Assembly (NCBI GenBank): GCA_037179515.1
Contig: JAXCGZ010015117.1
Coordinates: 142,501 to 206,500 of the forward strand
Direction of reading: 5' to 3'
Length of the DNA: 64,000 nt
Source: Halocaridina rubra
Taxonomy: Eukaryota; Arthropoda; Malacostraca; Decapoda; Atyidae
Part shown: in pieces, positions 25,325 to 37,000 of the stretch
How positions within the stretch are numbered: the first letter of the stretch is position 1
How the letters are laid out: each line of letters starts with the position of its first letter
Position numbers and translations under genes: made by a program
The notes under the pieces: model-generated
Told to the model about the DNA's origin: nothing
The model's database searches: none
Seen by the model: the letters and a program-made list of their open reading frames with translations, nothing else

Positions 25325-26524
25325 AGAAGTTTTCTAGTTCTAGAGCCTGCCATATCAAAATATCGATCCCTATCCACTCAATCATAACCATGAAGGAATT
25401 CAAGGACTGTCACCATATCCCCCCTCAATCTTGTATCTTCGAGTGATGGTAAGTCTAATTCCCTCAGCTTCTCATCACACCTGAGATTACGTATTTCTGG
25501 CACCAGTTTCGTGGCATGTCTTTGAACTTTTTCTAGCTTAGCTATGTGCTTTTTCAAGTGCGGATTCTAAAAGGGGGCTGCATATGCGAGTTTTGGCCTC
25601 ATATAGGTTACATAAATATTTCTGAACATTTCCTTGTCCATGTACCTGAAGGCTACCCTTACATTTGATAAGAGTGCATATGCTGCCCTTACTATGCCAT
25701 TTATATGTATTTCTGGAGACAAATCTGCCAGTGTGTTTACACCTACATCTCTCTCATTTTCTGTCTCTTGAAGTTGTACTCCAGCCACCGAGTAGTCAAG
25801 CTTGAGCCTTCTTGCACTTGTACCCATTCTCATTACCTTACATTTTGAAGTACTGAATTTCATTAGCCACTTTCTGACCACTCATGCAGACTATTTAGAT
25901 CTTCCTGAAGTTCTCTACCATTGTTCTCGTTTTTTACTTTCTTCACAATCTTTGCATCATCTGCAAACATATTCATGAATGAATTTACAGACTCTGGTAG
26001 ATCATTTACATATACAAGGAACAAAAGTGGCCCTAAAACTGAACCCTGTGGAACACCGCTAATAACTCTTCTCCACTCAGACACTGAGTGTCTTACTATA
26101 ACCCTCTGTTCCCTTCCTTCTAAGTAAGTTTTTATCCACCCCAAGACTTTTCCACCTATTGTAGCCATTGCTTGCAGCTTCCTAATAAGTCTCCCATGTG
26201 GAACAGTGTCAAACGCTTTCTGGAAGTCTAGGAATATGCAGTCTGCCCAGCGCTCTCTTTTCTGTAAGATTCGGCTTACCTCATCATAAAATTCTAATAA
26301 GTTTGTTACTGTTGATCTACCTTCTCTGAAGCCATGTTGCCTCCCTGACAAAAAGTTGAAGGATTCCAAGTGAAGAGAGATATGTTTCCTTAGTAGTTTC
26401 TCCATAACTTTGCAAACTATACTGGTCAAGGAAACTGGTCTATAGTTCAGAGCCGTATCCCTCCTTCCCTTTTTGAAGATAGGTATCACGTATGCTTGTT
26501 TCCAGCATCTTGGAATCTCCCCTG
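25225..26524 (-). mobile_element. CR1-like LINE copy E (RT fragment)
   Basis: This covers the C-terminus and most of the RT but lacks the 3' UTR (replaced by copy D) and everything 5' of the VIPIFKKGRR region. Its 5' end at about 26524 meets GGTTGTGTG and the 3' end of copy F. Confidence 0.87.
25567..26489 (-). pseudogene. LINE RT fragment, copy E
   Basis: Frames 25567-25881 and 25863-26489 are split by a 1-nt deletion near 25872 (CACTTTCTGACC against CACTTTTCTGACC). FLDFQKAFDTVPH, SGVPQGSVLGPLLF and FADDAKIV are intact. A small deletion near 25335 removes part of the codons for KLRKKTS. Confidence 0.82.
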
Positions 26525-26637
26525 AGGTTGTGTGATTACCTAATTGTGATTACCTAATTGTGGTTACGGGAAAGAGCCCATAGCTCGTATCTTCCCGTCT
26601 CCTCATCGGTTCCATTTTATACTTAGTCATACTTATC

Positions 26638-29444
26638 CTACTTGTCCTTAAAACTATGGATTGAGATAGCATTAACTACCTCCTCGCTTAGCCAATTCCA
26701 ATTATCAACTACTCTTACACTGAAAAAGTATTTCCTTACATCCTGCAAAGAAGTTTTCTTACGAAGCTTCAAACTATGACCTCTAGTTCTAGAGCCAGCC
26801 ATATCAAAATATCGATCCCTATCCACTATATCATAACCATGAAGGAATTTAAAGACTGTCACCATATCCCCCCTCACTCTTCTAGCTTCCAGTGATGGTA
26901 AGTCTAATTCCCTCAGCCTCTCATCATAACTGAGATTGCGTATTTCTGGCACCAGTTTCGTGGCATGTCTTTGAACTTTTTCAAGCTTAGCTATGTGCTT
27001 TTTCAAGTGCGGATTCCAAAAGGGGGCTGCATATTCGAGTTTTGGCCTCACATAGGTTATATAAATATTTCTCAACATTTCCTTGTCCATGTGCCTGAAG
27101 GCTACGCTTACATTTGATAAGAATGCATATGCTGCCCTTACTATGCCATTTATATGTATTTCTGGAGACAAATCTGCCAGTATGTTTACTCCTAGATCTC
27201 TCTCATTTTCTGTCTCTTGAAGTTGTACTCCAACCACCGAGTAGTCAAGCTTGGGCCTTCTTGCACTTGTACCCATTCTCATTACCTTACAGTTTGAAGT
27301 ATTGAATTTCATTAACCACTTTTCTCACCACTCATGCAGATTATTTAGATCCTCCTGAAGTTCTCTACCATTGTTCTCGTTTTTTACTTTCTTCACAATC
27401 TTTGCATCATCTGCAAACATATTCATGAATGAATTTACAGACTCTGGTAGGTCATTTACATATACAAGGAACAAAAGTGGCCCTAAAACTGAACCCTGTG
27501 GAACGCCACTACTAACTCTTCTCCATTCAGACACTGAGTGTCTTACTCTAACCCTCTGTTCCCTTCCTTCTAAGTAAGTTTTTATCCATTCCAAAACATT
27601 TCTACCTATTCTAGCCATTGATTGCAGCTTCCTAATAAGTCTCCCATGTGGATCAGTGTCAAACGCTTTCTGGAAGTCTAGGAATATGCAATCTGCCCAG
27701 CCCTCTCTTTCCTGTAAGATTTGGCTTACCTCATCATAAAATTCTAATAAGTTTGTTACTGTTGATCTACCTTCTCTGAAGCCATGTTGCCTCACTGACA
27801 AAAAGTTGAAGGATTCCAAGTGAAGAGAGATATGTTTCCTTAGTAGTTTCTCCATAACTTTGCAAACTATGCTGGTCAAGGAAACTGGTCTATAGTTCAG
27901 AGCCGTATCCCTCCTTCCCTTTTTGAAGATAGGTATCACATTTGCTTGTTTCCAGCATCTTGAAATCTCCCCCGACTCCAGTGACTCCTTAAATATGATA
28001 CTTAGTGCCACTGATATTGTGTTTGCGCATTTTTTAAGCACATGAGGGGATTTGTCATCAGGACCTGTAACTTTATGAACATCTAAATCCATCAGCGCTT
28101 TGCATACCTCTGTGGCTGTAAGGTTGATGTTCTCTAATACCGGCCCTTGAGCTTCTATCACTGCAATCTGAGGGGGTGGGGTATTTTCTACTGTAAATAC
28201 TGACTGAAACTCCTTGTTCAATTCTTTGCAGATCTCTTCATCCGTCTCAGTGATGCTTCCATCCGCTCTCTTTAGCCTTAAAACCTGTTCTATTACCTTA
28301 AGTTTTCCTCTGATAAAGCTGAGGAAAAGCTTGGGATTTTCTTTAGCCTTCCTGGTGATGTCCCTCTCATAGTCTCTCTCTGCCTCTCTCCTTTTACTTA
28401 GGTAGTCATTTCTTGCTCTTTTGTAGGTTTGCGAGGCATTTATGTTTTTTCTCCTCCTATTCCTTTTCCAGCATTTGTCTCTCCACTCCTTAGCTCTTTT
28501 ACACCCATTATCGAACCATTTCTCTCTGGCATGAATTACACCTACTTTGGTGACAGGTATGCAGCAATCTACTATCTTCCCATATTTCTCACAAAAGATG
28601 TCATACATTTCTTGTACAGACTTGTTGTAAATAAGGTTCTCCAGTCAATAACAGCAAAAAGCTCATTCATTTTGATGTAATCTCCTTTCCGATAGTTCCT
28701 CCTCATGTCCTCAGTGCCTCTACTCTCAGGAAGAATATCTTCAATGATATACTCCATCAACAACACACAGTGGTCACTCTTTCCAATTGGTGGTTCATAC
28801 TCAATATTTTCAATATCCAACACATTATCTGTGAACACTAGATCAAGTAGTGATGGCTCATCCCCACCCCTGGCTCTTGTTGGTTCCATTACATGTTGGT
28901 GTAGGAAATTCCCTTGTACGCAATCTAGGAATCTTGCCCCGAATGAGTCCTCACCACTGTGTGGGTCAAGATTTATCCAATCTATCTCTTTATGATTAAA
29001 GTCTCCCATAATCAAAATCCTACATTTTTTCTCCCGTGCCATGTTAACAACTGAGTTTATGACTTCAATAGTACCTATATGACTTTCCTCATAAATTTCA
29101 AGCCTATTTTGGTTCCTTGGTGGGTTGTATGCAACAGTTATTATAATGCTCTCTGACCCAGTATTTATGCGAGCAACAAGAAATTCCCTGAACTCACTTT
29201 CTATAGCCAAGTTTATTTCTTCGACTTGAATCCTCTCACTTATGAGCAGTGCTATCCCTCCACCAGTCCTCTCAGATCTTTCAACCCTTAGTATTCTGAA
29301 GCCCTTAGGAAAAACTGTGACACTTTTTATGTCCTCACTCAACTTAGTCTCTGTAATTGCTACTATATCTGCCTTACTGTTGTGAATCCTATCTTTTAAT
29401 TCTACTGCCTTACCAGCTAATCCATCAGCATTTGTGTATAACAA
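26638..29444 (-). pseudogene. LINE ORF2 (endonuclease-RT), copy F
   Basis: About 935 codons with two visible lesions: a Ser-to-stop change (TCA to TGA) near 27324, in HEWSEKWLMKF, and a 1-nt deletion near 28630 in the FYNKSVQE region. Endonuclease motifs ITETKL, GDFNHKEIDW and GKSDHCVLL, and RT motifs FLDFQKAFDT, SGVPQGSVLGPLLF and FADDAKIV, are all present. CR1-type ORF2 nicks target DNA and primes cDNA synthesis there. Confidence 0.88.
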
Positions 29445-29448
29445 TCTT

Positions 29449-30527
29449 AATGAGGCCCCATCCCCTGATCTTCTGTCATTATCTTCTTTATCTCCCCTTT
29501 GTCTGGAAGTATTCTGTAACGAAAATTTTTCTTCTCTTCTTCATTTCTCTCATCATTTAACCTTCTTGCCTCTTGCAACAAGTTTTTTGATCTTTCCCAT
29601 CTCTTCCTGTGTTCTGTATCGTCTAATGAACACTTCTTTGAATTCTTGAAGGTCTTTTAGACTTTTTTTTCTCAACAATATTTCCCTACATGTTTCCCCT
29701 CTCTCAAAGGTTACTTTTGTTGGTCTCGGCTTTCCTTCCCTCGAATATTTACCTAGTTGGTGTATGTTTACAATATCCTCAGGACCACATACTACTCCAA
29801 GCTTTCTTATCAGGTCTACAACCCTAGCTTTATTTTCTTCAAGTCTCCCCTGCCATGTTGGCTCCTGGGACTCGCTTATGGCTGAGATTACCACTGTCTT
29901 CTCCTTATCAAGTGCCTGTCTGATGAGTGGGTTTGCCCTTTCCATCACAACATCTTTCATTTTTTCGATTACTGTCTCTTTATAGTCAACTGTTTGTATG
30001 TTTTCCAGTGCCACCACCTTTACAGCCTCTTTTACTGCCACATTCCCCTTTAGTGCATCAGCAAAGGAAGTTTTCATGGCATCATTTTCCATATTCAGCT
30101 CCTGGAACTCTTTTCTGAACTGTTCAATGTTTTCCTTAATCTGGACATTCCAAGCAGCAATCTCGTCTCTCTCAGAAGAGAGCAGTGAACTAACTTCTAA
30201 TTCCTTTAGGTTGTCATTCAGCTGTTTGTTTTTATCTTCTTGTTTAGAAAGTCTAGATTCTAGTTGACTCGTTTCCCCTTCCAGCTTCTTTATTCTTTTT
30301 TCTAGTTCCTTTCTCTCCTGCCCTTGTGCTTTATTTGCTTCCTCCAAAGATCTTATTTGCTCTCTGAGTGTTTCATTCTCTTTCATTTCTCCATCCATAT
30401 TCCGAATTTTATCATCAAGGCTTATAACCATTTCCTCTAAATTTTTGATTTTCTGTTTGAGTCTCCTGATGGCTACCCCTCCTACCGACCCATGGATGGG
30501 AGAGGTTTGGGACAGAGATGGCGTCAT
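29449..30527 (-). pseudogene. LINE ORF1 (coiled coil + RRM-like), copy F
   Basis: The best ORF1 in the window: 324 codons open from 30527 to 29553, with heptad-rich coiled coil (RRLKQKIKNLEEMVISLDDK to about residue 110), a middle region with DEIAAWNVQIKENIEQFRKE, and an RRM-like part (VVISAI, LGVVCGPEDIVNIHQLGK, RPTKVTFERGE). A single extra T in a T run near 29585 shifts the last 40 or so codons; other copies read KIKNLLQEARRLN here. Confidence 0.82.
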
Positions 30528-30677
30528 TTTTATGTTCTCCCTCTCACAGAATATAGAAAGAAGACGAGAAAGAGGAAAACGTGTGTGTGATTACCTAATT
30601 GTGATTACCTAATTTTGTTTACGGGAAAGAGCCCAAAGCTTGCATCTTCCCGTCTCCTGATCGGTCCCATTTTAGAC

Positions 30678-33500
30678 TTAGTGATACTTATCGTACCTGT
30701 CCTTAAAACTATGGATTGAGATAGCATTAACTACCTCCTCGCTTAGCGAATTCCAATTATAAACTACTCTTACACTGAAAAAGTATTTCCTTACATCCTG
30801 CAACGAAGTTTTCTTACGAAGCTTCAAACTATGACCTCTAGTTCTAGAGCCAGCCATATCGAAATATCGATCCCTATCCACTCTATCATAACCATGAAGG
30901 AATTTAAAGACTGTCACCATATCCCCCCTTACTCTTCTAGCTTCGAGTGATGGCAAGTCTAATTCCCTCAGCCTCTCATCATAACTGAGATTGCGTATTT
31001 CTGGCACCAGTTTCGTGGCATGTCTTTGAACTTTTTCAAGCTTAGCTATGTGCTTTTTCAAGTGCGGATTCCAAAAGGGGGCTGCATTTTCGAGTTTTGG
31101 CCTCACATAGGTTACATAAATATTTCTGAACATTTCCTTGTCCATGTGCCTGAAGGCTACCCTTACATTTGATAAGAATGCATATGCTGCCCTTACTACG
31201 CCATTTATATGTATTTCTGGAGACAAATCTGCCAGTATGTTTACTCCTAGATCTCTCTCATTTTCTGTCTCTTGAAGCTGTACTCCAGCCACCGAGTAGT
31301 CAAGCTTGGGCCTTCTTGCACTTGTATCCATTCTCATTACCTTACATTTTGAGGTATTGAATTTCATTAGCCACTTTTCTGACCACTCATGCAGATTATT
31401 TAGATCCTCCTGAAGTTCTCTACCATTGTTCTCGTTTTTTACTTTCTTCACAATCTTTGCATCATCTGCAAACATATTCATGAATGAATTTACAGACTCT
31501 GGTAGGTCATTTACATATACAAGGAACAAAAGTGGCCCCAAAACTGAACCCTGTGGAACTCCACTACTAACTCTTCTCCATTCAGACACAGAGTGTCTTA
31601 CTCTAACCCTCTGTTCCCTTCCTTCTAAGTAAGTTTTTATCCATTCCAAAACATTTCCACCTATTCTAGCCATTGAATGCAGCTTCCTAATAAGTCTCCC
31701 ATGTGGAACAGTGTCAAACGCTTTCTGGAAGTCTAGGAATATGCAATCTGCCCAGCCCTCTCTTTCCTGTAAGATTTGGCTTACCTCATCATAAAATTCT
31801 AATAAGTTTGTTACTGTTGATCTACCTTCTCTGAAGCCATGTTGCCTCACTGACAAAAAGTTGAAGGATTCCAAGTGAAGAGAGATATGTTTCCTTAGTA
31901 GTTTCTCCATAACTTTGCAAACTATGCTGGTCAAGGAAACTGGTCTATAGTTCAGAGCCGTATCCCTCCTTCCCTTTTTGAAGATAGGTATCACATTTGC
32001 TTGTTTCCAGCATCTTGGAATCTCCCCCGACTCCAGTGACTCCTTAAATATGATACTTAGTGCCACTGATATTGTGTTTGCGCATTTTTTAAGCACATGA
32101 GGGGATATGTCATCAGGACCTGTAGCTTTATGAACATCTAAATCCATCAGCGCTTTGCATACCTCTGTGGCTGTAAGGTTGATGTTTTCTAATACCGGCC
32201 CTTGAGCTTCTATCACTGCAATCTGGGGGGGTGGGGTATTTTCTACTGTAAATACTGACTGAAACTCCTTGTTCAATTCTTTGCAGATCTCTTCGTCCGT
32301 CTCAGTGATGCTTCCATCCGCTCTCTTTAGCCTTAAAACCTGTTCTTTTACCTTCAGTTTTCCTCTGATAAAGCTGTGGAAAAGCTTGGGATTTTCTTTA
32401 GCCTTCCTGGTGATGTCCCTCTCATAATCTCTCTCTGCCTCTCTCCTTTTACTTAGGTAGTCATTTCTTGCTCTTTTGTAGGTTTGCCAGGCATTTATGT
32501 TTTTTCTCCTCCTATACCTTTTCCAGCATTTGTCTCTCCACTACTTAGCTCTTTTACACCCATTATCGAACCATTTCTCTCTGGCATGAATTACACCTAC
32601 TTTGGTGACAGGTATGCAGCAATCTACTATCTTCCCATATTTCTCACAAAAGATGTCATACATTTCTTGTACAGATTTGTTGTAAAATAAGGTTCTCCAG
32701 TCAATAACTGCAAAAAGCTCATTCATTTTGATGTAATCTCCTTTCCGATAGTTCCTCCTCATGTCCTCAGTGCCTCTACTCTCAGGAAGAATATATTCAA
32801 TGATATACTCCATCAACAACACACAGTGGTCACTCTTTCCAATTGGTGGTTCATACTCAATATTTTCAATATCCAACACATTATCTGTGAACACTAGATC
32901 AAGTAGTGATGGCTCATCCCCACCCCTGGCTCTTGTTGGTTCCATTACATGTTGGTGTAGGAAATTCCCTTGTACGCAATCTAGGAATCTTGCCCCGAAT
33001 GAGTCCTCACCACTGTGTGGGTCAAGATTTATTCAATCTATCTCTTTATGATTAAAGTCTCCCATAATCAAAATCCTACATTTTTTCTCCCGTGCCATGT
33101 TAACAACTGAGTTTATGACTTCAATAGTACCTATATGACTTTCCTCATAAATTTCAAGCCTATTTTGGTTCCTTGGTGGGTTGTATACAACAGTTATTAT
33201 AATGCTCTCTGACCCAGTATTTATGCGAGCAACAAGAAATTCCCTGAACTCACTTTCTATAGCCAAGTTTATTTCTTCAACTTGAATCCTCTCACTTATG
33301 AGCAGTGCTATCCCTCCACCAGTCCTCTCAGATCTTTCAACCCTTAGTATTCTGAAGCCCTTAGGAAAAACTGTGACACTGTTTATGTCCTCACTCAACT
33401 TAGTCTCTGTAATTGCTACTATATCTGCCTTACTGTTGTGAATCCTATCTTTTAATTCTACTGCCTTACCAGCTAATCCATCAGCATTTGTGTATAACAA
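30678..33500 (-). pseudogene. LINE ORF2 (endonuclease-RT), copy G, two nonsense codons
   Basis: One frame runs from 33500 to the stop at 30678 (940 codons) with only two point stops: TGG to TGA near 33031 (in HKEIDW) and GAG to TAG at 32541 (in KRAKEW). Endonuclease: NADGLAGK, ITETKL, VVYNPPR, GDFNHKEID, GKSDHCVLL. RT: FKKGRRDTALNYRPVSLTS, FLDFQKAFDTVPH, SGVPQGSVLGPLLF, FADDAKIV (codons at 31453-31476). C-terminal region: KLEKVQRHATKLVPEIRNLS and the RRVRGDMVTVFKFLHGYDRV block typical of CR1-group elements. The segment from 32276 to 30678 (532 codons) is fully open. Confidence 0.9.
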
Positions 33501-33502
33501 TC

Positions 33503-33983
33503 TTAATGAGGCCCCATCCCCTGATCTTCTGTCATTATCTTCTTTATCTCCCCTTTGTCTGGAAGTATTCTGTAACGAAAATTTTTCTTCTCTTCTTCAT
33601 TTCTCTCATCATTTAACCTTCTTGCCTCTTGCAACAAGTTTTTGATCTTTCCCATCTCTTCCTGTGTTCTGTATCGTCTAATGAACACTTCTTTGCATTC
33701 TTGAAGGTCTTTTAGACTTTTTTTTCTCAACAATATTTCCCTACATGTTTCCCCTCTCTCAAAGGTTACTTTTGTTGGTCTCAGCTTTTCTTCCCTCGAA
33801 TATTTACCTAGTTGGTGTATGTTTACAATATCCTCAGGACCACATACTACTCCAAGCTTTCTTATCAGGTCTACAACCCTAGCTTTATTTTCTTCAAGTC
33901 TCCCCTGCCATGTTGGCTCCCGGGATTCACCTATGCCTGAGATTACCACTGTCTTCTCCTTATCAAGTGCCTGTCTGATGAGT
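33503..33983 (-). pseudogene. LINE ORF1 C-terminal part, copy G
   Basis: Open to the natural stop (GMGPH then TAA at 33503-33505). It holds the RRM-like block and the KIKNLLQEARRLNDERNEEE tail, showing where ORF1 normally ends. ORF2 lies in another frame and is open back through this stop for at least 60 nt without an ATG, so the two ORFs overlap. The N-terminal coiled coil is missing because of truncation. Confidence 0.8.
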
Positions 33984-34008
33984 GTGTGTGTGTGTGTGTG
34001 TGTGTGAC
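33984..34008. repeat. (GT)n microsatellite at the 5' junction of LINE copy G
   Basis: About 12 GT units start exactly where LINE homology ends (GATGAGTG in the element) and end at ACGACATGCC, which is unrelated DNA. Confidence 0.92.
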
Positions 34009-37000
34009 GACATGCCTTTGTGAAAATGTGCTCCAGCAAATACTTCCTGATGAGAAGACCTCATCCAGTAAATTTTATTCCATCGTAATGAAGTTTGCTT
34101 ATTCTAAGCTGTATTTTCAGCCTTGGGATTTGGATGGCTGCTGTTTTCATTATACAGTACTTATTAATATCCTCCATTAACATTTGACTAAAATTTTGTT
34201 GTTGTGATTTATGCCCCCCCCCCTTAATAATCTGGTTGTTATTACTGATCAAGCAAGGTAGATCATCCCCAGTTTCTAATCTCTTCTATGCTATGTAAAA
34301 AATAAAAAAATAAAAACACTGGTTCTCTTGCCGAGGTTACAGCTATAATGTTATTTAACATATAATACCTGGTGCAATCCCACTTAGACTATATAATATA
34401 GTTGTCCCGCATTTTACTCGATTTTCAGTAACGTGATTTTGAGTATGCAGTATGAGGTTGGAAAATATTAGAGAACAAAAACAAAAAAATATTCACTTAA
34501 GTATACATTATGTCAACTATTGTACTGTTTTTACAACAGTTTAAATTGCACTGGATTAAGTTTATGTACATTAGAGTAACCTTGACATGATTTAAAGTAT
34601 GCAGGAGGTGGGAAATAGATAATTTGCAAAGTACATTGACATTTCTATGTTAGGGTTAGGAACATACATGATTTTATACTTGTGTGGGAACCAGTTGACC
34701 ACTGAAGCAAGAAGAACATATGTATGCATAAAAAATATGATTGATATATAAATATTCATATTTTTGCATCCCATTTTAATATTTTTGTGTTATCAGAAGT
34801 TAGAAAAAAATTAAACATCTAAGTCTCAAATTACAATATAAAATGTATTCTAAGTAGGACCTAAATATCCTAATTATTTCTTTTCAAACATTTTTCATGC
34901 AAATAATTAGCTATTGTACACAGCACTCACAAAATCATATCACGACACATCTGAGTGCTTATTACATAATAGTTACCATGTTTCTTTTCTAGTTACATGT
35001 GGATATGGTTTAGTACATCCTTGGTGTTACATATAATTATTTAAATAACTAAAGTTAATAATTAAAAATCTCTTAGTTGAGGGTCTCTCCTACTTGATGC
35101 ATTAAGACATACATAAATTCAGCAAAAACATCATTTTAGATCACGTTAAGTCTCAAATATCTTAACTGCTTCACTTATGAAATATTCAAATTCGGTCAAA
35201 TATTGAGAGGAGTTTTCTTCAAGTAAAAAGTGGTCATGTGTGTCTTGAAGACAAGATGTGCAACAGTTTGTTCAATTACTGATGGAGTGTCTAAACTGCA
35301 ACCATTGTTACAGTTTTCCCAGTGTGATTTTTTTTTTATAGTTTTTTCATCTTCGGTTACATGTTGCATATGGACATCTACCAGTAAGTCTGGATATATC
35401 AGTGTGGAAGGCATTCTCAACTTTTACAAAACTTATCTATAACAAGCTAAACTGTGTTGGCTTCTTCCACCCTCTTGCAGAGACTGGAGGTTAATGATAC
35501 CACTACAAGCTGCCTTATCACAGGTGCTATATGCTGCTCACTTGTTGTAATCATTAATTTGGATATAAGCATCTTTTCATTCACCGACTCTCAGGCGCCC
35601 TCTTGGTTTTCTGCAAGTTTTGCATTCAGTAAAATATTGGATATTATCCAGTGTTCCAACTTTATTCATATGATTTTCAATAAGCCAGTTCTAGGGAAAG
35701 ATCTTCTAATAGTCCACTTTCTTTACCATTTTCTGTGTTACTTCTTTAATGCTGTGCATCATCCTTGAAATTTCTATACATTCCCCCTTCATTCTCTTCA
35801 TTATCTCCAAGGTAATCTCTCTTTGACCTTGTCTTCCAATTGCTCGCTTGGCCCTGGCAACCTCTGTCTGTCAGGAGGTTTGTGAGAATCTTTTGGTTGT
35901 CTATACATTCTTGCTGATGGTTCTTACTATCTAACTCCAAACCTCTTGTGAAGCTGCGATTTTCACCCTGAACTCTTTAATTTTGACAATTTGCTAGAGA
36001 CAGGAGCATTGTTGTGGTGAAATTTTTGTCATTTCTACGACAATACTTTTTTATTTTCTCCATCTCAGCAGTTAGTGTGGTTGGTTCCTCTGATATCCAT
36101 ATTATGGTTTTGCCAACTCGTGGCTCTGCCTTCTCTTATCATGTGCCTTTGTGCACACCGCCATATATTTTATGATCATAATATGTAGGACTCATTTTCA
36201 TAAGGTAAATTTTTTGTCATTGTGGAATTTAAGAACTAACAAATTTCCCTGTATCGTTCCCTCTCATTATCCTTGTACTTATGTCAAGTGCTTTGGTTTA
36301 GGTTTGGTTGACGTCTCTCATAGGTCACTGCAGAGTAGGAAATTTGCCATTTCTCCTTATTTGTGAGTTGGGTCTGCCCTAATTTTCTTTTAGCCATAAA
36401 TCCTTTTCTCTCCCATCACTGTAATATCGCAGGTCTTATCCACACTCAGATAACACATACCACACATATTTAAATGACTCTTCAGATCACTTATATGCAT
36501 GCTCTTCTTGTAACTGCCTCAAATATGGCACCCTAGAAACCAGTGAAACGTCAAACTTCTTCTCTTTACACTTGGAACACATTTTCGACTTATGTGCGAT
36601 TTTAGAACTCTACCATAGACACTCCCATTTTGACAGTTGTAGAGGTATCTAGTGTTCCAATTTTTCTTTCTAAAGGTCATATATTCAATCCCCTGACTTT
36701 GACAATGATCAACCGTTTGGTAACGCAAAATAATTCCTTTTTCGTTTATGATATTCTTTACTTGCAAAACATGATGCTAAAATGCAGAAGGATTAAAATG
36801 TAACTTATCCCAGCACTGGATAAACTCTAGAATACATATCATCAGAAACTATATATGGTCAATTAAAGCAAAGCAAAAAACAGGTTGTAATAATACTAAT
36901 TTATTCAATTAAATATAATATACATTTCTGTGCACGGAGTGGAAAAATTTGTCTTTAAGCATAGAAATTTAGTTCTTGCATAATAAATTTCCAATAAAAA

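Larger units (their letters stand above)
26527..30578 (-). mobile_element. CR1-like LINE copy F (near full length, young)
   Basis: Complete in order: terminal repeats (26530-26562), 3' UTR, ORF2 with RT and endonuclease, and ORF1 with coiled coil to about 30527, then about 50 bp before a GTGTGTG that joins copy G. Few inactivating changes are present. Length is about 4.05 kb. Confidence 0.9.
30579..33983 (-). mobile_element. CR1-like LINE copy G (5' truncated in ORF1)
   Basis: The 3' end at 30579 shows GTGTGTG and then two 14-bp terminal repeats. ORF2 is complete in frame. ORF1 is cut within the codons for LIRQALDKEK at about 33983, where a (GT)n tract begins. This is the least mutated ORF2 in the window. 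Confidence 0.9.

Noticed and set aside
31426..31632. 68-aa plus-strand frame conserved in several LINE copies (also near 6526, 10568, 24007, 25921, 27371, 62880)
   Set aside because: It is antisense to the conserved RT palm region; its conservation follows from repeated copies of ORF2, not from an independent gene.
34395..34450. Second pogo/Tigger-type terminal repeat
   Set aside because: Only one end resembles such a terminus; no partner inverted end was found nearby, so no element is called.
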